Assembly (NCBI RefSeq): GCF_000165425.1
Contig: NW_001798980.1
Location: forward strand, 211,545 to 275,544
From: Paramecium tetraurelia
Taxonomy: Eukaryota; Ciliophora; Oligohymenophorea; Peniculida; Parameciidae
Direction: 5' to 3'
DNA length: 64,000 nucleotides
A program made the translations under genes and the position numbers. This document shows, piece by piece, positions 1 through 11,416 of the stretch. Numbering within the stretch: the first letter of the stretch is position 1; each line of letters starts with the position of its first letter. The notes below the pieces were generated by a model that saw only the letters and a program-made list of their open reading frames with translations, made no database searches and was not told the DNA's origin.

Positions 1-325
1 GTTTGCTTAAAAATAATGATTTAATATATGTACGACTTAATAACAAATCCATTCATCTAATGATTCAATTCCTGATTTGTGACCTAAAAGAGCACCAGTC
101 ATAGAAATTCTTAATTTCATACCTTCTGATCTATATTTTTTTTGAATATAACGAAGAAAGTAGCTTAATCAATACTAATTTATTAGAATAGCATATTTTC
201 ATAAATAAAATAATCAAATTTAGACAATCATGTTTTTCAAACTTGTAATGAAAGTTGGAATTCAGAGTATGAAACATCAAATAAGACCCTCTATTGCAGC
301 ATATAGAACTCTTGCTAATAATCAC
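1..325 (-). CDS. Partial unknown gene running off the left edge
   Basis: On the minus strand the last ~140 bases read as a clean ciliate-code frame containing MKLRISMTGALLGHKSG and then ESLDEWICYQ, continuing past base 1, so the 3' end is missing. Upstream exons are suggested by other open stretches but one splice pattern could not be fixed; the nearest TGA in this frame lies just upstream, so an intron is needed. No family was recognised. Confidence 0.35.
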
Positions 326-555
326 TTAAACTTGCATAACTTGAATACTTTTTATCTTAATTAGCTAACAAGTTTCACAGAAGAAGAAGAGAATGATATT
401 AACAAAGTTAATATAATCAACTGTTTGTCGGAGGTGAAATCTTCGAATTGAATTGAGTATATGAATTATAATTACATTATTCCCATTCGTTAAATAAATT
501 AACAGAAAGCTATAAGTTAATAAATGAAAATTTATTGTTAATCATAAATATAAGA

Positions 556-1450
556 TCAACATCTTCTGCCCATTGATTTTTTGCGGTTCATATCCTTTTT
601 ATCTTTAGCATCTTTTTCATTCATTTTCTTTGATTGCCCTTTACCTTCATCTTTGGTATTTTTGGTTCCTTTTTTACTAATCCTATAATTATAAATAGCT
701 ACTTGTCTTTGTCATCCATCTTTTTATCTTCCTTCTTCATTTGATCTTCCTTCTCATGTTTCTATTATGCAGTTTCTTCATCATCCTTCATTTTTTTGGG
801 ACCCCTCTTATAAGGAGGCAGTTCCTAATACTACAAGTCTTGTCTTGTAGCCGATCTTTTAAACTTCTCCTCTATCAACTGGTCAAATTGCTCTCTCTTT
901 TCTGAATACTTTCTAATCAATTCTATATTTATTTGTATTACTTTGACCATTCATCCATTTGTTTATGGTAATGTTCTAGTTTCTTCTCGAATTCATCATC
1001 GTACTTCTTTCTATCCTTATTTGAAAGTTAGTTATATCGATCCACCAATGCCTTTGTTACTTAACCAAAGGATGCATCAGGATTCTCTTCAGAATACGCT
1101 CTTCTGTTCTCAGCTATATATACTAAACAACCTGATACTGGTTTCTTTGGTTTCTCAGGAATTTCCAGTAAGGCTTTGTACTTTTTCAAATCTTATGCAC
1201 TCCCGCCATAATATAAAAGTAAGTCTTCCTTGTACTTTGCCTCCATTTTTTCAAATTCATCATCATATTTCTCTTTCTCCTCCTCATCTATTTATCTCCA
1301 CATTTCGGCGATTTTGCTTTGGATTTCCTTACCTTTCATCATCCCATCTTTTTTCATTTAAGCAGCCTTCTCAGCATAGAATACCTGATATGAAGACATG
1401 CAAATTCTGGCAGGGGGTTTCTTTAATGTTCCGCTTCTTAACTACATCAT
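556..1450 (-). CDS. Two-box HMG (HMGB-like) chromatin protein
   Basis: About 279 residues after removing two introns (677-702, 26 nt; 913-941, 29 nt). Two tandem HMG boxes are visible. The first is near residues 8-75 (LKKPPARICMSSYQVFYAEK, then IAEMWRQIDEEEKEKYDD). The second is near 95-165 (EKPKKPVSGCLVYIAENR, then LSNKDRKKYDDEFEKKLEHY). A very Lys/Asp/Glu-rich tail ends in RKKSMGRRC. HMGB proteins bend DNA and act in nuclear chromatin. The start is the first of two adjacent ATGs (1448-1450), with an in-frame TGA upstream. Stop TGA is at 556-558. Splice ends at the second intron could be 20 or 26 nt; both keep frame. Confidence 0.85.
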
Positions 1451-2271
1451 TTGACAGCAATTTTTTCAAATTTAAAATGTAAATATATATAAAAATGTTG
1501 TATACAATTAAAATAAAATTGAACTTAAATGAAAGAAATTCTGAATAGATTATATTTATTCAAAGAATTAAGTAATATCATTTTAATTTCCAATTTTATA
1601 TGCAAGACAATCGACTTAATAGTAATTTAAAAATCATTAATTATATTAATAATTAAAATATGTAATAATAAAATACTAAGGTATTGTCTTTAGAGGAACT
1701 TTATTTTATATATCTCAGTAAGTTCCATATTCTTATTTTAAGGATTAATAAATTGTATTATTTTAATTTGATAATATCATGATCATACTTAAGCCAAAAT
1801 TATAAATACATTTTAAAGAGAATAATCTTGTTATTGTATCTAAATAAAACCTTGAAATGTTTTCAATTTCTCTTAATAAAACCTCATTTGTTATAAAAAA
1901 ATTATGTAAGAATTTGATTGAGAATTTTAATACTTTTATAAAATTAATAACCTATTCTAATTTCTAATCTTATCTTAAATTTCACCTCTTTCATTATAAA
2001 CTTAAGCCTTAGACTCTACATCCTAACAATATATATTACGTATCAGACAGTCTACTCCTCAATTTTGCGACTCAACATAGTAAAATAATTGAGAAATTTT
2101 TCAGAGAGAAATCTTTTAGTAAACAATAATTTATTCTAAAAATACTAGAGTTTATTAATCTATTGGGTTTCAAAGTCAAAAATGTGGTTTTGAATTAGCA
2201 GTCGAGTCAAGAATTAAAAATTTCTTTTTTTCAACAATTTAAGTTAAAATAAGTTTGTATAACGTATAAGA
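1451..2271. other. Non-coding stretch, about 820 bp
   Basis: Extremely AT-rich with no conserved protein frame on either strand. A minus-strand open stretch near 1900-2030 lacks recognisable motifs. It separates the HMG gene's 5' end from the next minus-strand ORF and probably holds the HMG promoter. Confidence 0.5.
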
Positions 2272-2490
2272 TCATTTAACTTTTTAAATGGCCACCAATG
2301 ATGGAAATATGAATTTAGTTGGACTGAAAATTGGGATTGATAAATGAGGCGAAGTTGAAGTGTTTAGGTCATCGAAATCTTCTTCTCTGATTTTTATTAA
2401 TAAAAGTGGATTTGAGGATATCTTATTTTGGGATTTCTTCTCTTTTGCCTTCTTCACGTATTTATTCTTATCAATATTAAAGGTGTTCAT
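2272..2490 (-). CDS. Small hypothetical protein, 72 aa
   Basis: An intact ciliate-code ORF from ATG 2488-2490 to TGA 2272-2274. It has a Lys-rich start (KNKYVKKAKEKKSQNK), an acidic patch (REEDFDDL) and a Ser/Pro-rich end. No domain recognised and no intron needed. It could be a real small protein or a chance ORF; AT-rich DNA with one stop codon gives many. Confidence 0.3.
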
Positions 2491-2746
2491 GCTGATTTAT
2501 AATTATTAAAAAATAAAAATTCATATCTATGGAATACTAAGTTATTTAGCCACAAGGAAATAAATCCTATCATGACGGTAGCTGATTCTCACAATAGATT
2601 ATTAGGATAATTAGATTAAAAAAAAACTTGTAATATTTTTAAAAAGATTTTTGATTTTCTTAGAAATAATAAATTATATATAAAAATACATTTATTAACT
2701 TTTTAGACAACTTATGTGTGGTATATTTATAAAATTTGATAATTAC

Positions 2747-3937
2747 TCAATTTTCTTTCTTCTTGATTGTGAAACAACTAATATTAAGGTATGTGGTTAT
2801 TTAATTTATGACATTCTTAATAAATAAGAGAGTTAGAACAATCGTGGAAATAAATTAAATCCAGAACAATATTTTCAAATGTTCCAAACTGAATGGAATA
2901 AAGAAGGTTAGTAAACTAATGATGATGAAGGGCAACATTTCCAAGTGGAATAAGGGAGTTTAATCCTGGGATAAAAATTGTATAATTTACCTTGGTTGTT
3001 GAACAAACAATTGTTTTGCAGACAATTGATGATAGAATAATTCCAAAATTAATCAGGAGTGGACCAGCAAGTTGACTATAGATTGGGGATGAGAACCAAA
3101 CAAACTCTAAGGGATAAGACTAATTCTTACATAAGGTCCAAAACAAAAACAGAGGTATCCATTCGCTGAACACTCTAAGTGGTTTTTAAGATTTGAAGAT
3201 ATTTGAGAAAAACAAGAAAATGTCTGAAATGACAGCGGCTCCCAAAATAGTTGTTGTGACTATTTTATATAGATTGAATCCGAATATTTTGTTGTGCCAA
3301 GCGCTTTATCCAAAGATTGCTGAAAACTATGGGATATATAAACTGATGATACCAATTGGACTGAAATCGCTACTAATTCCAATTCAGTTACACCAAAATT
3401 AGCCAAATGAGTATGCAAAACTCCAGTGTAATATTCTTTTTGGTTTATTGCCCAAAGTCCTATTTGACAAAAGAATTAAAAATAAAATAAGGTGTCTCTG
3501 TCCATCAAGGTTGCCTATGCTGCTCCGATAATGAAAAATTGCATAATGAATGAATCACAACCATGATCAAACAACTGACCCAGAGGCGAGGATGATTGTG
3601 TTCTTCTGGCTTGTTTTCCATCGGTCGCGTCAAGAGTTTGATATGCAAAAATAGCGAATGCCATAAAGTAGAATGTCCAAGAAGGGATGTCTTAGGTTAA
3701 TGTCATATCGCCAAAAACCTAGAATATGCAAGCCAAGATCATTGTTATGAATCCAATGAAGGTAATCAGATTTGGAGCAAGCCACTATGATAATTATGTA
3801 CTCAAATTTACAGTAGGGTAGAGTTCACTTACAAATATCCAGAATGGATTAATCTTATTGTCCAAATATGAGTATCCTCCAGAGACGTATTTATATTTTT
3901 TTAGGTTTTCCAATCCAGTATCGGAGATGAATGCCAT
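2747..3937 (-). CDS. CDP-alcohol phosphatidyltransferase (choline/ethanolamine phosphotransferase type)
   Basis: About 379 residues with two introns (26 nt, GTATCATCAG...CATAG; 25 nt, GTAAATTATA...CCCAG). The family signature D-x2-DG-x2-AR-x8-G-x3-D-x3-D is complete: [10 protein letters not shown], then [12 protein letters not shown], near residues 105-135. It is preceded by the [10 protein letters not shown] membrane segment and followed by several hydrophobic helices. Enzymes of this group transfer phosphocholine or phosphoethanolamine from the CDP-alcohol to diacylglycerol in the ER/Golgi membrane, the last Kennedy-pathway step. Substrate choice cannot be read from sequence. A paralogue lies at 12300-13590. 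Start ATG 3935-3937, stop TGA 2747-2749. It converges with no neighbour; cyclophilin starts 121 bp away, divergently. Confidence 0.88.
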
Positions 3938-4057
3938 AATAATTAATTATTGAAAATCAAAAAGAAATATCTAGAATTAAATGTAATCTTATTGAGAATA
4001 ATTTTCGAAAGGTAAGGAAAACCCCACACACAAAATATTTATAATTTAATTAAAAAC

Positions 4058-4612
4058 ATGATTAGAAATCCTCAAAATCCAATTGTATTCTTCGACGTAG
4101 CTATTGCTGGTCAAAAAGGTTGGTCGTATCAGAATGGAATTGTATGCTGATGTAGTTCCAAAAACAGCTGAGAATTTCAGATAGTTGTGTACAGGAGAAT
4201 ACAAGAGATTTGATAAACCTTCTGGTTTCAAGGGTTGTTAATTTCACAGAGTGATCAAGGATTTCATGATTTAGGGAGGTGATTTTGTGATGGTATCCAT
4301 TCTTAATTACAATAGGGAGATGGCACTGGATGTGTTTCAATTTACGGAGACAAATTCGAAGACGAGAACTTTTAATTGAGACATGATGAACCTGGATTAT
4401 TGTCTATGGCCAATTCTGGGCCCAACAGTAATGGCTGTCAATTTTTTATAACTTGTACCAAATGCGATTGGTTAGATGGAAAACATGTAGTGTTTGGTAA
4501 AGTAATCGATGCAGGATCAATGCAAGTGATAAGAAGAATTGAAACCACTCCAGTTGGTCCACAAAATAAGCCAAAATAAATCATCATTATAGAAGAGTGT
4601 GGAGAGTTGTGA
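4058..4612 (+). CDS. PPIH: Cyclophilin H-like peptidyl-prolyl isomerase, with a one-base frame break
   Basis: About 176 residues, the same length as animal cyclophilin H (the U4/U6 snRNP-associated isomerase). Matching blocks run throughout: [49 protein letters not shown] (catalytic Arg), [20 protein letters not shown] (Trp at the cyclosporin site) and HVVFGKVID. One 23-nt intron is at 4293-4315. The frame changes by one base at the A run 4113-4117: CAA AAA G GTT would read Q-K-V with one A fewer. A 22-nt GT...AG stretch (4096-4117) could be spliced instead and would restore frame, but it would delete the conserved VAIAGQK segment. Either an indel, a sequence error or an unusual splice. Start ATG 4058, stop TGA 4610-4612. 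Confidence 0.85.
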
Positions 4613-4715
4613 CTAAATTACATTAACATTCTCAAAGAGTTTAATATTATTATAATCAAATTACTATGTAAAGGGAAAATTTATATTAATGTTATTTTTA
4701 TGCGTATTGAAAATT

Positions 4716-6249
4716 TCAAAATTTGCCTTAGTTTGATATCAAACTAAGAAGTTCGTCACCACAGTGCTCGTCGTATTTTTTCTCAATTTTAATTGCAGCT
4801 AAAGCTGAGATAAGTTATGTAATCTATTATTCAGTGAGATTCAGTTATTTAATTTATTGATCTCCCATTTGCATTAGCTTCTATTCAGATATTTTGAGTC
4901 CTTACAAAATCTTATATATATATTCCCCCTAATATAAAAATATTTAAATTTACCTCGTTTAATTTAAGAATTTCTTCATAAAGTTTTTTTGAGTAAGTAA
5001 GATGGGAATTACTTTAAACAGTTTGTTAAACTTTCATTGTGTAATTGTTGCCCATTATATGCAACTGCTTTTAATCAGGTGTAGTAGGTGCTGTTCGATG
5101 TTTCTTTTAAGATTAAAATTGTTGTTGCGCATTATGTTTTTTCTTTTGCATTTTGGATCCATCTGAAAAATCAGAGCCTCTCCTTGAATTAGAGTCAGAT
5201 GTCTTTGTATTTGTAATGGATTATTAACAAAACGGTTACCCAATTTCCAATTTCTCTTTGCTCATATAATCTTGGGGAATGTAATTGGGGATTATAGGAC
5301 CTACATAATTCGATGTAGGCTTATATGGTTGTCTTTTTGCTTCAATGTGCACATTTGGTTCTTCTATGACCCATGAATTATCAGGCAATTACTTACGAAC
5401 TCTAATAAAATTTAACTGAAAATTGTACCTTCTCTCCTGATCTGAATGGTAGAATGCACATTCACCTAACTTCTTAGTGCAATTAGACTAGGTGCATGGT
5501 TTAGTTTTATAGATTAGAGGATGATATTCAAATTCTTTCCATCCATGACAATATTTGCAGTCTTCTTAATCTGGACATCCTCCTTTATCATAATTTAAAA
5601 TCTGATTGGTTTTGTTCCAATGTGGACATTCCTTTGGCTATAACTTCCTTGGATCTCTGCGAAAGTCCTAAGCGTTATGAGCATAGACACAGGAAGCCCT
5701 ATCATGACTAAAAATGTTTTTTAAGATTAAGATGTTACTTGATTGTAAGAGGACACCAAACAGTTTTGTATTAAAACATCCAGAAGTTTTTGTCTTGAAC
5801 CATTCCATCCAACTTAACTGGAATGATCAATTCTTGATCATTATGAGCAAATGAACAATATACTCCATAATCACATTCCTTTATGTGAGTGCAATATTTG
5901 GTCTTGTATCTGTTGGGATGGTACACTTGCTCCACTTTATTGTGAGCAAATTGACATTCATCCCCTTATGGACAATTGTCAGCTTGCGGGCATAATTAGC
6001 ATCTGAAAATAAATATTCAGATTTAAATTACTTGTAAGAATAATATTTGAGATCTCTTCTCCTGTCAGTTTCGTCATGAAAAAATGGGCAATACTTTTTT
6101 TAGTTAATTTGATGTTGAATCTAACATTTTTGAGTTTTAAATTGATGATGGTCTATATGCTGTTAAACTCTAACTGGTGAATTTGGATTGTAAATATCTA
6201 AATTAGTAAGTGATGATTCGTGAGAACGAACTCTTCGACTTCCTAGCAT
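4716..6249 (-). CDS. CCCH zinc-finger protein (Unkempt / plant TZF-like)
   Basis: About 475 residues with at least three introns (29, 31 and 25 nt; a further in-frame 27-nt intron is likely). Successive C-x(n)-C-x(n)-C-x3-H fingers occupy the N-terminal half. Examples are CPQADNCPQGDECQFAHN, YCTHIKECDYGVYCSFAHN, the RASCVYAHNAQDFRRDP block, CPDQEDCKYCHGWKEFEYHP and YKTKPCTQSNC. This arrangement, with H-P after YKTK, matches the RNA-binding Unkempt and plant tandem-CCCH families. The C-terminal half is Gln-rich and ends in a helical stretch (EKKYDEHCGDELLSLISN). It probably binds mRNA. Start ATG 6247-6249; stop TGA 4716-4718, only about 100 bp from the convergent cyclophilin stop. Confidence 0.8.
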
Positions 6250-6396
6250 TCGTTAATAAACTATTTTTTATAATAACTATTAAATCAACTCATCATCATC
6301 ATAAAATTTATAAAAATGTTAGTTGTACCAAAATTTGAATTCAAAGAAACACACGTTTATCCCAAGAACAAGAACAATTTTTAAATATATATTATT

Positions 6397-7042
6397 TCAT
6401 AACTTAATTGAGTTTATTGCATTCAAATTAATGCTACCCATACCTTAAAATTATCTATTCTTTAACTTCCCCTTCTCCTTCTTGAAGTTGTCTCCCCTTG
6501 TGAACTTCAACTTCTCATTTCCAAACTCACCGTATTCATCCCCCTCTCCAAACATCTTTTTGGCCTCAAAAGCATTGACCTTGAAATGTTCAGGCAATAT
6601 ATCATATACTGAGTCATCACACTTTTGGAAAAACTTCTTCTTTTCCTTCTGCTCCACAACTTCCTCATTGATTTGTGCAACTTAAATTAAAATGCCTTAT
6701 TACTATCTATTTTAGTGAATGTTCTTTTATCTAATAATGGTTTTGTTCCTTTTTTATTGCTCTTCTCCTCCTACTTCTATTATTCAGTTTCCTCTTCTTA
6801 TTCCTCAATCTCTGCCTCTGCAACAAATTTTCTCGCTAGCTTACTAATCAATGTGCAATTAATTATTACGGGTGTCCGTCAATATAATATTTGATAATCT
6901 TTGATAAATCCTTATTGGCCATTGGAGTTTCATCATGTTCATATAAAGAATCAATTTGCTTAGCAGATTTCTTCAATCCGATGGATTTCAAGTATTCCAC
7001 TATCAAGGGTAACACATCCTATGGAGTCAAGTCTCTTTGCAT
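6397..7042 (-). CDS. Nucleolar phosphoprotein of the NOLC1/SRP40 type
   Basis: About 198 residues after removal of introns of 26 nt (after GHP) and 23 nt. Residues 1-60 resemble a LisH-type helix pair (QDVLPLIVEYLKSIGLKK). A Glu/Gln/Lys-rich linker follows. The last 70 residues match the SRP40 C-terminal domain: FFQKCDDSVYDILPEHFK, VNAFEAK, then EKLKFTRGDNFKKEKGK. Yeast Srp40 and animal Nopp140 are snoRNP chaperones in the nucleolus. This protein lacks the long serine-rich repeat region of those homologues, so it is a short version. Start ATG 7040-7042, stop TGA 6397-6399. Confidence 0.78.
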
Positions 7043-7451
7043 CAAAATAATAAATGGAATTTATTTTAATCACACAAAAATCTCTATTAAATTTTTATCT
7101 AATAATATCAAAAAACACACCCTATAGTGTAGCTACAATAAATTAACAATATGAATAAGGACTAAACTCAAAAAATAAAATAAGAAATAGTAGTCATCTA
7201 ATTACTAGATAATTCAATAATCTTAAATACTCTAATAACAAAATTTATTAAATTATCTTTAACATTAAAGATGAAAGAAAATGACATATAATTCAAATGA
7301 ATAAAAGATATAGAATCAATTAGGATGTCATCAAAATTAAACAACTAAAAGAAAATGAGATAAGAGATTAAAAACAAAAAATACAATTAACATTTTCGAT
7401 ATGATCAATAATTTTAACAATTTATAAATTTAATTTTATATCCATTATTAT
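7043..7451. other. Non-coding stretch, about 410 bp
   Basis: AT-rich spacer between the 3' end of the VFL3-like gene and the 5' end of the SRP40-like gene; no frame with motifs seen on either strand. Confidence 0.5.
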
Positions 7452-8826
7452 TCATTAATTTTTAGCTAATTACAGTAATGTATTTAATTTATTGAGTCTT
7501 ACATCTATACTCTATAAATCTTCAGTCGTAGCTTCGATTTTGCTTTAAGGAGTAGTTATGATTGTATTCTCTTTATTCTTTTCTCTTAAATCTCTTAATC
7601 TTTTAATTAAACGCTATTCTTCTGAATCCTCGAACTTATTCGAATCTGATGGTTTAATAACATTTTTATTTTTTTGTAGTTTTGAATTGGATTGTTTAGG
7701 TTAGAATGACTTTTTTTTTGATGAACTTGATCTTGCTGAGGGACTTTATTCAGTTCTTTTAGAATTGGATTTTCTTCTGTAAGAAGACTCTGTATCACTA
7801 TCCAAACTATCTTTTCGCAACTAATGATATTAATATGAAAATTACTCTAATTGGAGTTGTTTTCTCAATGCTTTTTCTTTTGGAAGGTATATTACTGGTG
7901 TTGAGTTAGTTTTTTTATTTATTGTTAGATTTTGAAACAGACGGAGATCGAGAAAGATTCGAATTATATTTGGACTTTGATTTATTTAGAGTTTACTGTA
8001 ATTCAGATTCCAATGAGTTTATTCTTTATTTATTCTTTTTATCTTAGTTCTTCAGTATTACATTTTCATCTATCAATTATTGTAAATAGTCTTCAAATTC
8101 GATCATTTTTTTTGATAATTCTGAATTTGTATTTTCACTTTATAGATATTTTGATCTTAGGTCATTGTATTCTTATCTATTTATCATTGTATTGGAATAT
8201 TGATGATTCATATTTTTTAATTCTAAAATTTCACTTTCCTTTTGATCAATGATGTTTCTTAACATTTCTAATTCTCTTATTTATTCATTCAACAAAATTG
8301 AAGGGTTGGATTCGTTTCGTTTTTAATCCTTGTAAAATTAGAGATTTTTATGCAATGATTCATTTTCTTTCCTTAATCTAATAATCGTATTCTTCATTTA
8401 TTATAAATTTGGTTATTCATTAAAATTTAATGGTAAAGGATAATGCACTTTATCAAATTCTACAACATAACTAAGGATAAGGTAGCGTTTATTATTAGGA
8501 GCTAGGTTTTGAGTTGGTTATTTATTGGACCTCTTATTTTTTATTTGCTCCAAATCTTAATAGGTCAGGATGTCGATATACACGGTCTCAGTTTAATTAT
8601 TCAACGCTGACTAGAGCATCTTTATGAACGTGGCATATTTCTTATAATTTCCAGTTTTTGATGCAATATCTTCAATATATTGAGCTTAGAAATTGGCAAT
8701 CCAAGAGTCACCAGATTGTTTCGATTCAATTTCAATATTTAGAGTCTCAACATTTGCATTAATGTTGATAATGTAATTGACATCATGAAATTAGCGTTCA
8801 ACACAGATATCAAGGAGATCTTCCAT
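7452..8826 (-). CDS. VFL3: CCDC61 / VFL3 basal-body protein
   Basis: About 449 residues, with one 25-nt intron near 7840. The N-terminal head (about residues 1-150) closely follows the XRCC4-like head of CCDC61/VFL3: VNYIINININANVETLNIEI-type strands, SKQSGDSWIANF, YIEDIASKTGNYKKYATFIK, MLQSALNNQTETVYIDILTY, the SNKQPTQNLAPNNKRYLIL block and VEFDKVHYPLPL. A long coiled coil and a Ser/Arg/Lys-rich basic tail follow. In algae and Paramecium this protein orients basal bodies and anchors their rootlets. Start ATG 8824-8826, stop TGA 7452-7454. Neighbours are unrelated. Confidence 0.88.
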
Positions 8827-8955
8827 TTTGAATTATAAATCAGTTAATTTATTAATCAGATTTCAAAATCAGGAATAATAACATGTACTTATCTATTGGA
8901 CCAATAGGGCAATTCTTCTGCAATTTACTAGGCCTTGATTATGAGTTCTATATTA

Positions 8956-10276
8956 TCAATATGATTGCTATTTACATTCTCCTTCTCCACTTCTATTGGG
9001 CATCTTCTTCAACATACTTCCAAGCAATTGCATACATAATACTTTATTATATGAATCTGAATTCTCAAGCATTTACAATACTATTCTATACATGCTTTCT
9101 GCTCTATCAAACTGAAAATTCATCATAATTTTATACATATTTATTAGTACTGCACATCCAAGCTAAAAATAAGAGAGATCTATCCATATTGGTTGGATCT
9201 TGTTCCTCATAAAAATTGATTGTAGTTTTCAACCAAAATTGTAATTCAGCCCTTTTTGATGGTGCTTTATTCAAAACAAATTCACTTAGATTGAGCAATG
9301 GTTTTCCAACATGCAAACTCTTAAATTGGGTTTTGGTTAGATTGGTTCTATCTTAAGGTAGAAGATCTTCATTCAGTAACCATTCCAATCCAGTTTTAAT
9401 TTGATTGTTTGAATGCTCAATGTAATAAATTGACTTTTTAAATAGAGGTATCACATTTTCAAAATCGGCATCTATGTTTTCTGCTGGAATATCACTTTAT
9501 TGAGGTCCTGTCTCTTCTTCGTCATCACTTACAAATTCTCTAAGACTTGGGAACTTGTGCCACCATGAAGCCACAGCCAAACTATTGTAAGCCCATCCTT
9601 TCAATTGATTGGAGGGGTCTGAAGCCAGACACTCTCTCAATCTTGATTTGGCATCAGTGTAATTTTCCTTCAATAAATAGGCTGTCTTTTAATAGTGATT
9701 AAATTTGATACGCCCAAGAAATACTAGAATTGTTTCTAATACCCTAAGGGTACATTTTCTCGCTGCATTTCGCTTAACAAAGCCTTGCCCAAGAGTATTG
9801 CCTTGTTGAGATTATACTTCAAACAATGAGTCAATAGATCACTGTATGCAGAATACACAAGGGCGTAATTAGCTTTTTATCTCAAAAATTGTCTGATTAT
9901 TTCTTCCAATTGAGCTTCTGCATCCTCGTATCTTCTGAGTTACAAGTTGGAATAGACGATTCTATTGAATGATGGACAAGATGTACCTCCTTGAAACATC
10001 AACCCATTCCTTATCTTTTAAGTTGTTGGTTTCTAAGAAATTCTTAAATCTTCCAAAAAATTGAAGGGCCACTCGATATTTACCATGTTGCATTTGTTCA
10101 AGGCCATATCAACCACAAATATAATTAAATTTGTACTTGTATTATTCTGTTGCCAATACTGTTGAATACATCTCATCCGATTATGATTGTGTGGGCTCGA
10201 TGGTTTAATTGAAATAAAATCTGGGAGTGGATTTTTGCATAGTGATCACAGCATTCCTCACAATTTTAAAAAGCAT
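8956..10276 (-). CDS. TPR-repeat protein, probably mitochondrial, with an in-frame TGA
   Basis: Three introns (25, 26 and 25 nt) leave a frame divisible by three, about 414 codons. The first ~25 residues are basic and hydrophobic with no acidic residue (MLFKIVRNAVITMQKSTPRF), like a mitochondrial presequence. Helical TPR-like repeats follow: HGKYRVALQFFGRFKNFLE, RRYEDAEAQLEEIIRQFL, LLKENYTDAKSRLRECL, GWAYNSLAVASWWHK and DRAESMYRIVLQMLE. One TGA (10109-10111) falls inside the first repeat, between KFNYICG and YGLEQMQ; no GT-AG intron of normal size removes it. It may be a nonsense mutation, a polymorphism or a sequence error, or translation may start downstream. Function beyond TPR scaffolding is unknown. 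Stop TGA 8956-8958. Confidence 0.65.
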
Positions 10277-10439
10277 TGAGCAATAATAATAATATTATAT
10301 GATAGCAAGTAAATGAATTAGATGATTTTTATAAATAAATCCTGCCAAAAAGTATAAACATAAGTAGAGTGCCTTAGTTTGAGTTTGCTGTTTATTGGAT
10401 TGATTGGAGATATAATTAAAATAATTTAAAAAAAAAACA

Positions 10440-11416
10440 ATGACTTAGGATGAGTTTTTAAATGAATACATATCAAAGAATCATCGAATTAGCGAGGGAT
10501 ATGCATATGCTATACAAGCAAGCTGGTATTATCGAGTGTGAATACTAGGTACAGATAATTTGAGAGATTCCTATAAAATCCATCTGGTGTGGATGTTACG
10601 AGATTTAATAAAATTTAAAATAGTCAAATAGCAGAAGGGACCATCGATATGTCAGTCTCATTAAAATAATATTCTCTACCTCCCTATTAGCAAATAAATT
10701 ATTCGCATGTTTATGGATTGAAACCTGATGCTAAATTCCAAACTGATTTCTACATAGTTTCAATCGACGTGTGGCACTTCTTTAAACTCTATTATGGTTC
10801 AGGTATGTTTACTGATTGAAGTTGTTTTAGATTATGATGTAATTGTTTTTGTTACACAGCAGCATCCTCAAATGAACAACTATTTAATTTGCGATAACTT
10901 CGAGGAAGGATTGTGTATTTGCAGAGAAATCATAAACGTTCTCTTTGTAATTGTATTTCCAAGAAACATCTCTGTAATGCAAGCCATCTTAACACCAATA
11001 AGTCCTTGGATGGATTTAATCAAATTTCGTGCGTTTCTGTTTGCCATGCACAATTTTGGAATCGATGCCATCAAATTTATTAATGAAGGCTTCATTTATT
11101 TTAACAACAAAAAAGTGCCCTTCAAAGGAAATCGAAAACTTTATGACATTGGCATAAACAAGGATATCCAAATTGTTATGGCATGTCAAAACTTGTTAAT
11201 GTAAGACATAGAGGAGGAGATTGAAACTGACGGAGAAGAGCAAAAATTGGAATAAAGTAATTATTATCTCTATTATTTTGAGATTTACATAACAAACAAG
11301 AATTCTTAGAAATATTAGAAAAAACTCTAAATGAACAGTCCGTCATTCAATTGCATATAAAATCAATTGAAGAAATTCAATAATCTATAGATCAAAATGA
11401 CTTCTTTTAAGTTTGA
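10440..11416 (+). CDS. DUSP-domain protein (ubiquitin-protease N-terminal type)
   Basis: About 297 residues after three introns (29, 28 and 26 nt), all needed for frame. The N-terminal ~120 residues look like a DUSP domain: YAYAIQASWYYRRFLQNPSG, VTRFNKIQNSQIAEGTID, LPPYQQINYSHVYGLKPDAK and FYIVSIDVWHFFKLYYGSD. The middle is a globular region with no recognised domain; the end is Gln/Glu-rich and helical. No ubiquitin-protease Cys/His boxes are present, so it is a stand-alone DUSP-like protein rather than a full USP. The start ATG (10440-10442) faces the TPR gene across a 163-bp divergent promoter. Stop TGA 11414-11416. Confidence 0.6.

Noticed and set aside
943-1482. 179-codon plus-strand standard-code ORF
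   Set aside because: It is the antisense of the two-box HMG gene, whose minus-strand frames show HMG motifs and normal introns.
8883-9128. Hydrophobic 81-codon plus-strand ORF that looks like a membrane protein
   Set aside because: Antisense of the TPR gene's 3' end; the minus strand has repeats and a phase-correct intron here.
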